Assembly: GCF_037893015.1 (NCBI RefSeq)
Contig: NC_133661.1
Span: forward strand, 181,390,508 to 181,454,507
Source: Macrotis lagotis
Lineage: Eukaryota; Chordata; Mammalia; Peramelemorphia; Peramelidae
Direction: 5' to 3'
DNA: 64,000 nucleotides
Numbering within the stretch: position 1 is the first letter of the stretch; each line of letters starts with the position of its first letter. This document shows positions 17,504-31,000 of the stretch, in pieces. The notes beneath the pieces were generated by a model. The model was not told where the DNA came from. It worked only from the letters and a program-made list of their open reading frames with translations, and did no database searches. The translations under genes were made by a program, and so were the position numbers.

Positions 17504-20500
17504 CAGAAACTTATCGACCTTTCTGACTTGCACAAAGTAGGCCCTTAAATGTTTGTTGGCCTGATCCCTCTTTTTACTCTGAATCTTTTTTAGCACATAT
17601 ACATGTAAATATATACATAAATACATGTAAACTCAATTTATACTATAGGGAAAAAAAGCTCACTTAAACCCCCTGGGACAGGAGCAGCATTTTCTTAGAG
17701 TAGAATTCTGTTAAAATTAACACATTGTTGGAATCATCTGCCCAAGCTCATGGGAGCTGAAGATAAAATATATTCAATAGTTAAATAGTTAAAGAGTAAA
17801 GAAGCACTTTGAACTTTATAGGGAAGGAGGAAGATATCACCCAATATTACCTTTTCTCTGACCTTTCTAACATCTAATGTCATACCTCTACTTTTCTTCT
17901 CTAAATAGTATAGAATCATGAAACTCTGGAACTGCAAAGCTCATGAGATGGCTTTTATCTCCGCAGATTTGAGAAACCTGAGGACCACAGAGGTGGTCAG
18001 TTGCCAAAGGTTACACTGTTAGTAGCAGAGTTGGGACTGGTACCAAACGTACACTCCTGGTCCAGACTTCTCTAAGGTATGCTGCCTCCCTTAGTGCACC
18101 AACTCTGGGATCTTGTGAGGGGTAAATTTTGTGGGGGGAGGTTTGGGGAAAATAGCTCTCATCAAATGTTTGAGGTGGGGAAACCTGAAGGGATCTCGAT
18201 GGTGTGTGGGTGTTTCTTCAGGAAGACTAAAAGTTGGGTTCGGGTTCTCCTTTCACCAGCTACCACACAAAAAAAAAAAACCATCCAATCAAATGTTTTC
18301 TTCTTTGACTGCCTGGTGCATGGATAAGGATCAAAATCCCATATACTTGCTGTATGGGATTGTTTGTTGTATTGAATGCATTCTAATATAATTTCCAAAG
18401 CATTGTTAGTGTCCTAGAAAACAAAGCAATGACTTTGTTCTATAAGCTCCCCTTTGTAAAGAGATTTTTATGCTTTTCTGCATATGGTGTTTTGTAAATG
18501 ACCTAGTCTTTTTAATATGATGCCTCATCCCTCCAGTTGGACAATAAACTCCTTAAAGACATGTCTTGTATTCCTTAGGTGTCTCTGTCCCTCTACCTAT
18601 TCCCCAATGCAGCATCTGGCAACCCCAGCTTTTGCTGACTAAGGAAGCTGCCCATACCTATGTGCCATGTGGCTTCCGCTCGACGCATAGCGCTGAAGCT
18701 TGGTTTGGTGCTCTGGGCTGGTGGAGGGGGCTTCCAGGACCCAGGCCCTGCAGGGGAGAGGGGGAGGAGGCAGTAGAGTCAGAAGAGGCTGGGTAGAGTG
18801 GGAGAGGAGGAGAAAGGTGGTGGTGGCATCTCTTCTTTCACCTGCATCATCAGAAGCCCTCCGTCTCTGCCAAGGCTGGATGCTGTTTTCCAGGTCGGTA
18901 TCTGTCCCCTGAAATGAGAGCTGGGAGATGGGGTAGTAACATGAAGTGGGAGAGTTTGAGGGGGGAAGGAGATGAATACCCCCCCCAACTCCTTATACCC
19001 CTCAGATGTTCTCACCTCTTGCTTCCCATCAAAGCTCCAGCCCTTGGCTCGACCCATCCCAGGGAGAGCAATTCCATGAACCCTTGTTGGCTGCATCATT
19101 CCAGATATTGGGACTGTCTCCCCTGGCTCTGCCCCTTCCATGCCCTGGAATAAGACCCCAGCTCCATTACATACAGTTCTGGAGGAGGAAGGAAGACCCT
19201 GCTGCCAACACTGGTTCTGCAGTAAACGACTCCAACTTTTCCTGGAAGAGCTGCCCACCAACACATTCTCTCTCCTCAATTGCCCTTTGCTCAGTCCTCC
19301 CTTTTAGACATTACTCCCAGCAGCTCCTTGGCTTTTGCCTTTAAAGGGAGTCATTCATTTCCCCTCCCTCACTTTTACCCCTGGAATTCTTCCATTATTA
19401 ACTTCTCAAATGGGTGTATAGGGCAGGGACAAGCTGGACTTTCTATCTTACCTGCTTTCTTCGGAAGGAGGGTCCCCGGCTCCCCCCCAACCCTGGGAGG
19501 GGGCCGCTTTCCTCCTCGGGGCTCCAGCAGGGGGTGGAATTATCGCCAAGACTTGGGGGATCTGGGGTGGGAGGGCTCTCCTCAGTTGGGGGTGGGGGAG
19601 GAGGTGGGGGCAGGAGGAGCCCGGGAGTGGGGGATCCTGGTCCCCGCTCCCCCTTGAAGCTCCTGGGGCGACGGAAGTGAAACAGGCCTCGTCGTCTTTT
19701 CTTCTGGAGTGGGGGCAATGGGGTTTCAGCAGGACCTGGGCCTGGGCGAACTGTCCTCAAGGTTCGGGGATAGCTGGAGAAAGGGGAGGACTACATGTGG
19801 GTGAGGAGATTTAAGGACCAAACTTCTCACCAATGTTCACATGATAACAAATTTTTTTCTAAGTCTGTCCTTCTGTCTCCCTGAAAATCCTCATTGCTGG
19901 AATGTTCTTCCTTATATCTGACCTAAAGATCTCCTTAGGTATTTTAGACCTCTTGCTCTGGTCACTCAGTGGGAATGGTGCAATGAAACTTATCTGGGAG
20001 AATAACCTCTGGATGACCTTTTGGCTTCTTCAAGCTGCCTATTCTTCATAGATTTGATTTTTCTTCCTCTCTAAGACACTCCTCTCAGCCTTCTCCAAGT
20101 TTTTTAGACCTTGTCTTTGCTAGGGCTGAAGATAATGGTGGGGTGACAACTTCACTCCCTTACTCAAGTCCAGTGCCCTGAAAATCTTAAGTTTCACACA
20201 AATATGTGTTGTTAGCGCTGTTATTAGATGCCTATCTGTACATTCAACTGTCACATGTAACCTGTACTTAGGGTCTGACTTTCTTCTTTGCTCTACCTCT
20301 ATCTGGCCAGACATTGTTTCTGGCATATGAGGATTGAGCCTCTTTTAAGGTTGAGTCTTCTAGGGAATAAGGATAGGACTCCAGAGAATAACTAATGAAA
20401 GTGGGGGGGGGGGAGGAGGAAAATGGGGTTGAAATATCCCAAAGATGTGGACTCTGAAAAGTATAATTTTGAAAGAATTGTCTGAAATGGGTCCCTTAAG

Positions 20501-23500
20501 AACCTAGGGAGACTTTGCTAGATTTAGTTCCACAGCATTTTTTTGAAGTCAAACCTCAGAATTTCTATTATTGAAGATCTTTTACTTCTTATAATCTATA
20601 CATTTTTTAAAATGGCTTCACCCACCCTGATTCTTTCTCCCTCACATCTGTTTCCCTTCTTGTTCTTGGCCCCAGCCCCTGCCAATAAACTGCTGAGAGC
20701 ATCTGTGTAGGAGCTGCGGAGAATCTGGATACTTCATTTTTGTCTCAGTTCTGCCTGAGATTATAATTTCTGGAATTCACAATCAGGTTTTAGAACTTTT
20801 TGGAGATCAATCCCAAACATCCTGGTTACACCTAGTATAATTTGGGTTGTGAAATGCCACTCTTGGGAGGACCCTTGAATAGAATGGGTGGAGGAACCTC
20901 TGAGGGTGGTGGCCAGGCTATCTATGGGTTTGAATTTGGCAGCTTAATCCTTTCCCCATTTGTGGCACACCTGGAACTTTCATCCATGACCCTTCGACTA
21001 AAGAAATCCTCCAGCCCCTCATCCAGTCGAGTGGCTGTCCCATTCTCTTGTCGGGTCCCAGGTCCTGGTACCTGCTGGAAAAGGGACCATCATCTTAGCT
21101 AGGACAGGAGTTCCTACCTTCCAGTCCTCACGGGCACTTCCTGATTAGACTCTTGCCTTGATACTTCTCCTTCTTTGGGCACCAAAGAAACCAGAAAACT
21201 TTGTCTATACCCCCCACCCCCACCCTGTTTATGGGATTAGGGACATCAACCTCTCAATTTTACCAGTGAGGAAATTATGACCCTGGAAGATGAAATGATA
21301 CTCAAGATCACACAGGAGGAAGTCACTGAGTCAGATTTAACCCAGGTTATCTTCTGACTCTCAACCCATTGTTCTTTCTACTTTATTGGATTGCTTATTG
21401 CTTCAAGTGAGGGAAATTGCTTTTTTCCATTAATTTCTAGGCAATAGTTTTCCATCTTTGGATCTTTCTGTCACATACTCATCTCTGTTTGATAGAATCA
21501 GGTCTTTCTGCTCCAGATATTCCTGGGCCTCAGGGAGGCTGGGGGCTTTGGAATTTAGGGCCTTAAAACCCAGAACACTTAAGTCTGGAGTTACTAAGTT
21601 GCTAAAGACTATCATGTTCCCCTGAAAGGCCCCCAGGGACTCACGCTGGGCCTGCCAGGCCCTGGGGGGGTGGTCCTGGGGGGCCTGGGCCGTCCTTGTG
21701 TCTGATGCCTCAGTTTGTAGCCATGGGTGGGCAGCTCTGATAGGCCCTCCCAGGAGCCACTGGGGGCGGGTTGATTGCCCCCTAGGGCTGAGAACCAGCC
21801 TGGGGGTACCCCCAGCCCCCCCAGCTGGCCCTCCATGTCCTGCGGACTCCCACCTGTGGGAATAGCTGTGTTAGAAAGGCTAAAGGGGTTGGGAAATTGG
21901 GTTAGATGGTTAAGGAGAAAGGAAGAAACTGGGATCCAGTAGAAGATGGAGATGCAAAGAAAAGGGGGCAGGGAAATAGAGGATATTGAGAAAAAGGGAC
22001 ATAGGGGTGGTGGGAGTGGGAAGGGAAGGAGATTGGGGTGAGAGTGACTCACTGATGAAGGCAGATACAGGGCGGATCTTGCGGCATCGTTTCTGTTTTT
22101 TGATAGCCATGGTATCCTGAGGGGAAGGGTAGGGTTAGAACACTAGAGTCCTTCAGAATCCTTGTTCAGAGTGCTCCCCCCCTTCACAGAAACAAAAGTA
22201 TAACCTCCTTACAGCTCTTCCCATTTCCCTACTCCCTACAGAATTGGGAAGTTGTTGGGGGCAGGACGATGGGGAAATCAGAGGGAGGTGAACTGAAGAC
22301 TGGATAAGGCAGGGATAAGGTTAGAACTGGTGGGATGGGGTAGGGAGTAGGATCCAGAGAGGGAGGAGGAAGCTACTGAGATGGAATGAGGCAAAGCTGG
22401 TGGGACAGAAGAGGCAGGGATAGACAAGTCCACATCAGGGATACAAAGGGTTCTGTGGGAGCCTCACGATGTTGGTCCCGAGCTCATCATCGGTGGTCTC
22501 TTCATGGTCATGGCCCCGGCCCCGGCTCCGGGCCTGGGAGGTCAGTTCTTGCCCTGGGCCTCCTCCACTTGGTTGCTCTGAGAGGGTCCTCAACTGGGCT
22601 AGGTGACGGGCCTGAGAAGGATAAGGATGGAGGCAGAGGGCTGACCCTCTTGTAGAGGGGAAGCTCCTTAGGCCCTGGTCTTTTCTGAATGTCAATCTCA
22701 AGGAACCAGTCCACTACCCAAGATCCTTGGGGAGGAAATGTTGCCAGGCAGCAAAGTCTGGGGAGGGAAAGAGGGGGGTTGGTCAATGGGACATTGTAGG
22801 GCTAAGGATATGGCCAGGGCCAGGCTAGAAGGTAGGTTTTGGCCTAGGTTGGCAGGCCTAGGTATCCCCCCCAGGGCATAGATTCTCACCAGACTCTTAT
22901 GGGAATGGTACAGCTCCTGCAGGATCTCATCCACAATAGAGTTGGTCAAGTAGGTGACGACTGAGAGCTTCACCTCACTGTGGACATACTTGGGGGATCA
23001 GCATAGCCACCCACTGTGCTCTTACTTTGACATCTTTGGGGTCTTACTAACCCCCAAATCCCATACAGAGATAAAGATAAATACCAAGATAGAAACAGAC
23101 CCCTGGCTCTAAAAACCCAACACTCAAATTTCTAGGCCTGTTTTATTAAAATTTGTGTCCAGCCCTAGGTGGGAACATGAAAATCAGTTAAGGATTTATT
23201 GTTTTTAATGGAGATTTTACTCACTCATTATTCACTGTTGAGAGAAATTCAGGGCCCCCTCCCCCTAAAGTAATCTGATTTGATTATTTAATCTGTCCAT
23301 GCTTGTCTCCCTTTCCCAGCCCCAAGTCCCCCAGCTTCAAAGGAGCTTACTCCAATTTATTCTGAATATCCTGCCCTGCCTGCTCTAGCAGAGCCCCACG
23401 GATGAAGTTCCTGGGCACAGTGACCCGCTCAGCCACGCTGCTGAGCATCTTGTTGTGGCCTTCAGCTACTCGCATTGCTACTGGGCACAGCTCCTGGGTC

Positions 23501-23647
23501 AGACTGACCATTGACTCCAAGATCACCTGGGGTGGGGAAACAGAAGGACCAGAATCCACAGAGGGAATACTGGGGCTCAGATAAGTTGCAACTTGCCCAT
23601 GGTTATACCTCTAATATAGCCAGCAGAGGGAGATGGTCCTTAATCTT

Positions 23648-23705
<58 letters not shown>

Positions 23706-25039
23706 ATATGCTGAAGAAAAGGGAGAAGAGGAGAGAGGGAAGGGAAGACAGAAAAACAGATGAATTGAGGGTCACAGAAGGAATCAGAGACAGAGAAGCA
23801 AAGGGGTAGAGAGAGAAAAGGAGGGAGGAGAAAGATAGACAGAGAGAGACAGATGGAGAAGGGGAGAGGAGAGGGAGGAAGGAGCAAGGAAGAGGGAGGG
23901 GAAGGAAGGGAGAGCAATGGAGACAGAGACAGAGACAGGGAGATGGAGAGGAGGGAGAAACCCTGCAGAATACACTGGAAAAATACATTTGGAATCAGAG
24001 GATCTAGATTCAAATCTTGGATTTATTATTTATTACCCAGAGACCATGGGCGTATCACTCAACCTCTGTGGGTCTCAGCAACTTCTCCTATAAGCTGGGG
24101 GTTGGGGTGGGTAGGTAAGAGACTTCTAAGGTCCCTTCCAGCTTTAAATCTATGACTTTATTTTTTATGCTCTGCTTTTTGCCTCCCTTTCAACCACAGC
24201 AGAGTTCAGAAGGGTCTGTGAAATCCCCATATGGAGGATGTAGAGCTTGAGGCCCCCAGCAAAGGTCTCAGATACAGTTTGGTGCTGGGTCTTCCATCTA
24301 CTATTTTGTTGTTCTTGGCCTTGGGACCATAAGGTTCAATGGTGGGGTCCCCCGGGGGTTCCCTATCCTCTGGACGAGCATGACAGGTCTGCTTTACCCT
24401 CAGGACTGGTTTACCAGATTCAGGACTGGGTTTTTGTTCCATATAAAATCGATTTTGTCCCTCAGGACTTACCTGCAGCTCCTTGTCCACAGCCTTGGAC
24501 ACCTCACTGGCCACTGACTCCAATCTCTGTCGGACGGGCCCATCACTGGCTAGGACATGACCCAGCTCGTAAAGGCTTGGGAATAGCTGGGGGGGAGGAG
24601 AATGTGGTTCAGAGGCCAAAAACTGGCTCTCTTTCTGTTAGCAGATCTTGGGGCTTGGAGGAGAACAGAGTGAAGGGAGCAACACTGGAAGTATTGTTGG
24701 GGTAGAGGGAAGGTCTTAGATCTGGTTCCAGATGTTTCCCTGGGGTTTGTCCATCTCTGGTAATTTGGTGGGGGAAGAAAGGAGCTGTTGGGTTGTGGAA
24801 GAGGCTGGGGTTGGGGGTCTAGGCTGTGAGGAAAGGGTAGGTGGTATTGTCTGGGGCTTGGCGCTAGTTGGCAAAGGACCAGGTATGGAGTGCAGTGTAG
24901 GGTTGCTCACCGCCCGGGAGTTCTTGGCATCTTTGATGAGGTCTCTGGCGTAGAGCAGCTCATCTTGTACTGGCTCCAGGGGGCATAACCGCAGTGCCCG
25001 GACCTCCTCCTGAACTCGCCCGCATAGCCGCTGTAGCAT
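14636..25039 (-). CDS. CARMIL3: CARMIL3 exons 25-40: helical region, basic patch and proline-rich tail
   Basis: Exons: 25039-24911, 24586-24473, 23526-23351, 22977-22890, 22611-22468, 22116-22053, 21853-21645, 21071-20971, 19773-19452, 19144-19016, 18908-18842, 18747-18658, 15564-15449, 15361-15202, 14923-14798 and 14661-14636, covering residues about 688-1373. Residues 688-856 are helical ([33 protein letters not shown]) and match the family dimerisation region. Then come [13 protein letters not shown], a stretch LEDFFSRRV, the basic-hydrophobic [16 protein letters not shown] (family membrane/capping-protein region) and a run of eight prolines in exon 19773-19452. The last exon adds only GTSELGTD. 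The tail is disordered and the least conserved part. Confidence 0.93.
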
Positions 25040-28000
25040 CTGGGCCAGGGACCAGTGGGGGAGTGTTAGGGAGGCAAAGAATGGGAAGGGAGGAGTGACT
25101 AAGTCAAGGAGAACCCTCCCCCCCAAATCCACAGGGACCAGGAGTCCTCTGCCCTCCCTTTGGGGTCCATGACTCATGAGGCTGGGAAGCTTCCTGTTGT
25201 CCTTTCCACTCAATGATATAACATGGTGGTGGTGGTGGGTAGGTTGTTGTCTATTTGTCTCACTACTCCCTGAAGCTCAGGTGAATGGGAACCTGAAGGT
25301 CTCTGTGTATCTTAACGGGAGGTCTCCCATTTCCCCCTCTGTCACCTCCCAGGGGTTCCCCTCGTACTCTGGTCCCCGGTCCTATTTAGGGTACCAGGGG
25401 AGCATTTACTTGTTCAGCACTGCTGGTGACAAGGCCCTGTTGCAGTCTGAAGGCCTGTTCCTGTGGACAGGTCTGTGAGTGGTTATTCCGAACAAGGCAC
25501 CATTGGATCTAGAGACACCAGCGATGGGAGGAAGGCCAGAGGGTCAGGGCCAGGAGGCTGACTAAGTTGGTGGGCTTCTCCCCCTTTGCTCCAGCCACAC
25601 TCTCCTTGACCCTGCCCTGCCTTCTCTCTGGCCCTGGATGTCCCCTTCTAGTGCCCCCACCTTCTGCCAGACATCTTCAGTGCGCTCTGGAGCATTGCGG
25701 TAGGCCTGGGAGATGTCACTCACAGGGAAGGACATGAAGCGAAGTGTGTGGTTACTGTGGAAAGAGCCAGGAGGGGAACACTGTGGAAGATCTAAAGGGG
25801 AGGGTAGTTCATGCCCCAGAACCCCAGGCCCTACCTCCCCCTCTCAGTCCGGCTCTGAGCTTTTCACTCTTGTCCTTTTTCTATCTGCTTATCTGGGTGG
25901 AAGACCTTTCCTTTTCCCATCTAATGACCCATCCCTAAACCCCCAAGGAGTGTGGCAGCATAGTGGTAGGTGAAGGATGACTATGACTCGGGCATGGTGA
26001 AGGTCTGGCCATCTGGGATCAGGACAAGCTTACCTCTCCAGGGCTCTTGCAATGTCCAGAAAGCCCAGGGCTGAAGTATTGTTCCGATCCCACAAGATAG
26101 TTCTGGGGTAGGGGACGGGGGAAGAGGAGGTAGGGAACCACATTTGTCATTCTTGTTTCTGGGGACCTGGTTTTGGTGACACCCTGCTTCTGGGGGTGGT
26201 GATGAGAGATGAGATATAGATATTGGAGACAGACTATAACCCACCTGGGAGCCCATCATTCCTGACTAATAGGTTCTCTAAAGGTTGGGAAAGAAAAGGT
26301 TCTGTCAGCTGCCACAGGGGTGAGGTTTCTTAGAATTTGGAGTCTTTGGGGAATAGGTTTATGTGCAGACAGAGCCTTGAAAAAGCAGGGCAATGAAGGC
26401 ATAAGGATCAGGGTTTGAGGGAGGAGGAAATCTGAGCCTTCACCGGAGGGAAGAGTTGATCTGCAGGGCCTTGGACAGCATCTTGGCCCCGATGTCTTCC
26501 ATGCCATTGCCGCTCAGATCCACCTTGGCCAGGCAGGTGTTGCTGCCCAGGGCATTGATGAGAATGCTGGTTCGAAGCTTCAGCCTTGAGTCGGCCACTG
26601 ACAGTGACTGCAGGGACTGGGTTTTTGGGGAGATTTGGTATCAGATCCATCCCTCTCTCCCATTTCATTTCACTTTAGTTCCCCCCCCCCAATATCCCTG
26701 TACCAACAGCTAGGGCCCCCGTCACTCACACAATCCTCTTCCTGAATCAGCTGCACCAGTTTGTGAAGGATTTCCTCCAGGGTCCTGGGGAGCAATGAGG
26801 CTCAAACGGTAAGAGGTGGAGGGAGAAAATGTAGAGGGTCAGAGAAGGGAGGTGTCATGTCCTTTGGGATGGGGTAGGAAGGTGGCAAATCCATATAAAT
26901 GGTAACACTACCTCCCCTATTCATGTCACAAGGTTATTGAGAGGAATAAATGGGATGTGTGTGGGGACTATGTGAGCACTTTGCAAACTAAAAAACACTA
27001 TATAAATATATGGCATTATGTTGGGAGACTAGAGGGGAGAAAAAGATGAGAAAGCAAAAAGAAACTGGAGTCTAGATAAAATGGGGTGAGCCTAACAGAA
27101 ATGGAGTAGATATTTGGGGGGGTATCTGGGCCCCAAGCTGGAAGTGGGGGCACATACAGGCTGTTGGAGAGGGGATGGGGAGGAGTTACTCACTTGGCCT
27201 TGACGTTGAAATTCTTGCCTAAGAACAAGTGCTTAAGGGACTTGTTCTTGCCAAGTGCGGGCACTAATGTCAGAAGATCAGAGTCAAACCCTAGGCCAGA
27301 ATCACAAGGAGATGATGGGGTCTGCAGCTCATCAGTCCTCCCCCTTTCAGATTTCTCTGCTTGGATTATACCCCTGCCTGCTGGCCCACCCCTCCCTTGG
27401 CCTGCCCTTTCTCACCATTGTCTGACAAGTCCAAACTCCCCACAGCGCTGACTCCCCCTAGTTGCTCCTGGAGGACTTGGGCTCCTGCTGATCGAAGCTG
27501 TAGAGAAACAAGCTTGGGGTTGAAGAGGGAACTGCAAACTATGTGTTCTGGGGCCTTTGACTCACCAGAGGAGGGTCACACGTATAGAATCAAGGTCCCT
27601 CTACCCAGTTCAGTCCTTGCCAACCCTGGACAATGAAAAATACCCACCTCATCTAATACAATATTTAAGACTGCCTGTTAATTTAAGTTTAAGGACTCAT
27701 ACCCAACCCTGCCCATTCCCCAAGCCTTCTTCCTTCCCCAGATAATGAGATCTAAGACCAGGGTCACACTTGTCTTAGTTCTTATAGCTGAGCAACCCAA
27801 ACCATGGTCACTTCTGCCCCCTGGTGGAAAACCCTAATATTTTCAGACCTTCAACTTGAAAAGAGAAAGTGAATGGTGTAGGTAGGAGAAATAGACCAAC
27901 AGGTAAAGGTATGAGCACATGGAAGACAGCTGGTGGAGACAGTGATAGACAGATGGCTCTTGAGAGAGTCTACAGGACATTGGAAAAAATGGAGCTGACT

Positions 28001-31000
28001 ACGATGTCCATCTCATTGTTTGCTGATTGACTAATGTAAAAGAAGGGGAGTGGAAGTTTCTGGGATCAGATATTTTAGAGATGAAAGGGACCTTAAAACT
28101 CGAGTCCAACCTTTTTTTTTAAATAGAAGAGGGAACTGAGGCACAGAGAGGTCTGGATTTAAATCTTGTTATCTATTCTACTACATCATTGAGACAGGTC
28201 AGAGGGGGCATTCTGGTCTCTCACCTCACAGCTGCTCAGGTCAAGATGAAGATCACTGAGGTGGCTGTTGAGGGAGAGGCCCTGGAGGAGCGCCCTGTGA
28301 TCAAGGGAATGACTGTCAGGGAGGGGGGCTTCCAGTGTCCAGCTTCCAGCCACCCTATCTTTCTTGGCTCAAATTCCCAGCTCCCCGTGCCAATGACCCC
28401 CAACCTGAGGGCCTCCAGGGGCAGACGTGTAGCTGACAGGTTGACGTGGCTCAGGGTATAAGCACTGCTGAAAAACTGTTTGAAGGCTGGTGGAACCTCT
28501 CGGCCCTTCCTGCTGAGGAAAGGAAGGGAAAAGAAGGGGAAGGAGAGGGAACAAGATTTATTAAGCACCTAAGGTAAGCCAAACTCTTTATGAATGTTAT
28601 CTTGTTTGATCATCACAATCACTATGAATGAGTGCTATTCTTATCCTCATTAGTAGCAGGGGAACTGAGGCAGGCAGAGGAGATGGCCAAGAAGACAGAC
28701 AGGAGTAAAGAGGCAGGGACAGCTTGGGGCATTTCCCCCTCCCCCTTCTCGACATTCTTACTAGTTTACTCCCCAAAGAGCCATTTCCCTCTATTAGGCC
28801 CTCACAACTTCACCCTGCCTTGTTCCCTCGGACACCTGTGGGAGCAGCTATTCCGAGCCAGGTTGAGGTAGGTTAAGTGAGAGCAGCAGCCATGAAGAAG
28901 GGCACCCAGAAGCTAGGAGGGAGAGAAAAAGCCAGGAGAGGGGAACAGTTCAGAATGGTCCCTGGTTTTGCTTTTAATTTCCCCAACACACCCTCACCTC
29001 TTGTCCCTCAAATGACCTTGCTCCTCTGTTCACTATCCTTTGACAGATATGGGAGGGCTTGGATCCACTGAAATGAACTGAGTTTTAAATCATTCATTTC
29101 GCTCTGCCCCCAAACCCCACTGAATTTCCTGGCCCACATGATGCAGGTCCCATCTCAAACATAAGGTGATAAAGTTAAAAAAGACATATCTTTTTTTGGG
29201 GGGAGGAGGTTTTTTGGCAAAGCAATGGGATTAAGTCACTTGCCCAAGGTCAGCTAAGCAATTTTTAAGTATCTGAGGTTGGATTTGAACTCAGGTCCTC
29301 CTGATTCCAAGGCCAGTGTACTACCCACTGTGCCACCTAGCTGCCTCCTACAGTGATAGATTTAGACTTGGAAGGGATCTTCAAGGTCATCTAGTCTCGA
29401 TTCCTCATTTTACAGATAAGGAGACTGAGGGCTAGCGAGGTTAAGATGACTTGCCTAAAGTTACGTGGGTAGCAGGGAGCAGAGCTGGGATCGGACCATC
29501 TCTATAATATTGTCCACTGTGCTTTTTTACCTCTGCCTCATCCCTCCAGCCTTCCCCCATAATTCATTATAGCTTGTCTCCGTTTCCCCCCCCCCACCCC
29601 AGACCCCTCATTCCAGAGGTGGGAAGCCTGAGGGTAACATGTCCTGATCCTGTCCCCTCATCTGCCCTTCCCCAACTATGTCCCCTTCTCTGATCCCATC
29701 TTTAGTCTTGGCTCCCCCTCTTTCCTCATCCCTTCTTGGGTTGTCCTTCTCACCATGTCAATGGCACAGTCAGTCCCAGACAGATCCACATGGACCAAAG
29801 CATTAGGTTGAGCCAGGAAATTGTACAGGACCTGGGGCAAGAGCAAAGGAGGAAAGGTGGTAGGAAGGGGTGCTGGAGTGGGGAATACAGGGTTCCCTTT
29901 TCCCAGGGATACCAGTACAGAGGAGATTCAGTCTTTGCAATCTGACCAGACTCTAGGTGGGCAGGGAAGACACTTTAAGCTCTTCCCAGAGGGGGTCTGG
30001 GTATAGTAGAAAGAGTGGTAGTCTTGGGGTCAGAAGACTTGGGTTCAAATATGAACTCTGAGACTTTCTTTGAGCAAGTCAATTAACCTTGCTGGACCTC
30101 AGTGTCCTCATATGTAAAATGGGAATAATAACTTCTATACTACTCACCTGACAGGACTCTTGTAAAGAAGGAACTTTTGTAAACCTAAAGTACTATGTCA
30201 GTGTGAGTAATTATTATTAAAATGGGGAAGGATTTGGGGAGTGTGGCCTTAACTTACATTGGCTTCATCAGTAGCGAGCAGCCCTGGGTTCTTGCTCAGG
30301 TCCAGGTGGCGAAGGGAACTGGCGAAGGCTGGGTTGGCACCAAAGGTCTGGCCCAGCGCTAGGAGTCCTAGGCACATTGGACAGTAGGCAGGATTACCAC
30401 CCACAATAGGCACAGTTGTCCTCCTTCTCTATCCCTCCCCGTTCCCCTTCCTCTCTATCCTCTCTCAAGTCCTTTTTGTATTCATGCCATCTTTGTGGCC
30501 CTGGCATGGCAATGTGGCTGTGTTTTCTTAACCTGTTAGGAGGGGTCAGGAATTTACTTCTCTGAGAAGCAGGGTTATGGGGGGTGAGTTAAGTCTCATG
30601 AAAATCTTGGGGTACTGGGGGCTCAATACCATGAGGACCACCCCTCCCCATTAGCCCTGTATAATTCTAAGAGAGTCAGTACCTCGAGGGGAGATGGCAG
30701 TCTTAGACAGGCACAATTTGGTGAGGCCTGTGGGGAAGCAGAGGAGCTGCTGGCTTAGACTGAGAAGACCTATGAGAGGAGACAAAGGACTCGTCTGAGT
30801 AACGGATATATAAAACAGGGTGTGGGGTGGAGCTGGGCTTGGATTTAGGGTTGGCAAGGATGTGGTTGTTGGCAATGGGATCGGACTCAAGTGGAGTCAG
30901 AATTGGGATCTGGGCCAGGACTGGGGTCTGACTGGGTGATCTGAAGGGGGATCTGGCTTGTAAACTCTTACCTTTGTCCTCGATGGGGTTGTGGGATAGA

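Larger units (their letters stand above)
15565..18657. other. large CARMIL3 intron with old repeats
   Basis: This is the 3.1 kb intron between exons 18747-18658 and 15564-15449. I see a MIR/THER1-like piece at about 16640-16830 (minus), an L2 tail at 17185-17550 split by a TA/GA microsatellite, another MIR-like piece at about 17900-18065 (minus), and an L2-like end near 18480-18575. No coding exon was found here. Confidence 0.6.

Noticed and set aside
23603-24013. Open frames with poly-Thr/His or poly-Val/Cys runs around the GT repeat
   Set aside because: They are translations of a microsatellite and a purine tract. The same kind of artefact occurs at 3841-4137, 7399-7650 and 11890-12306.
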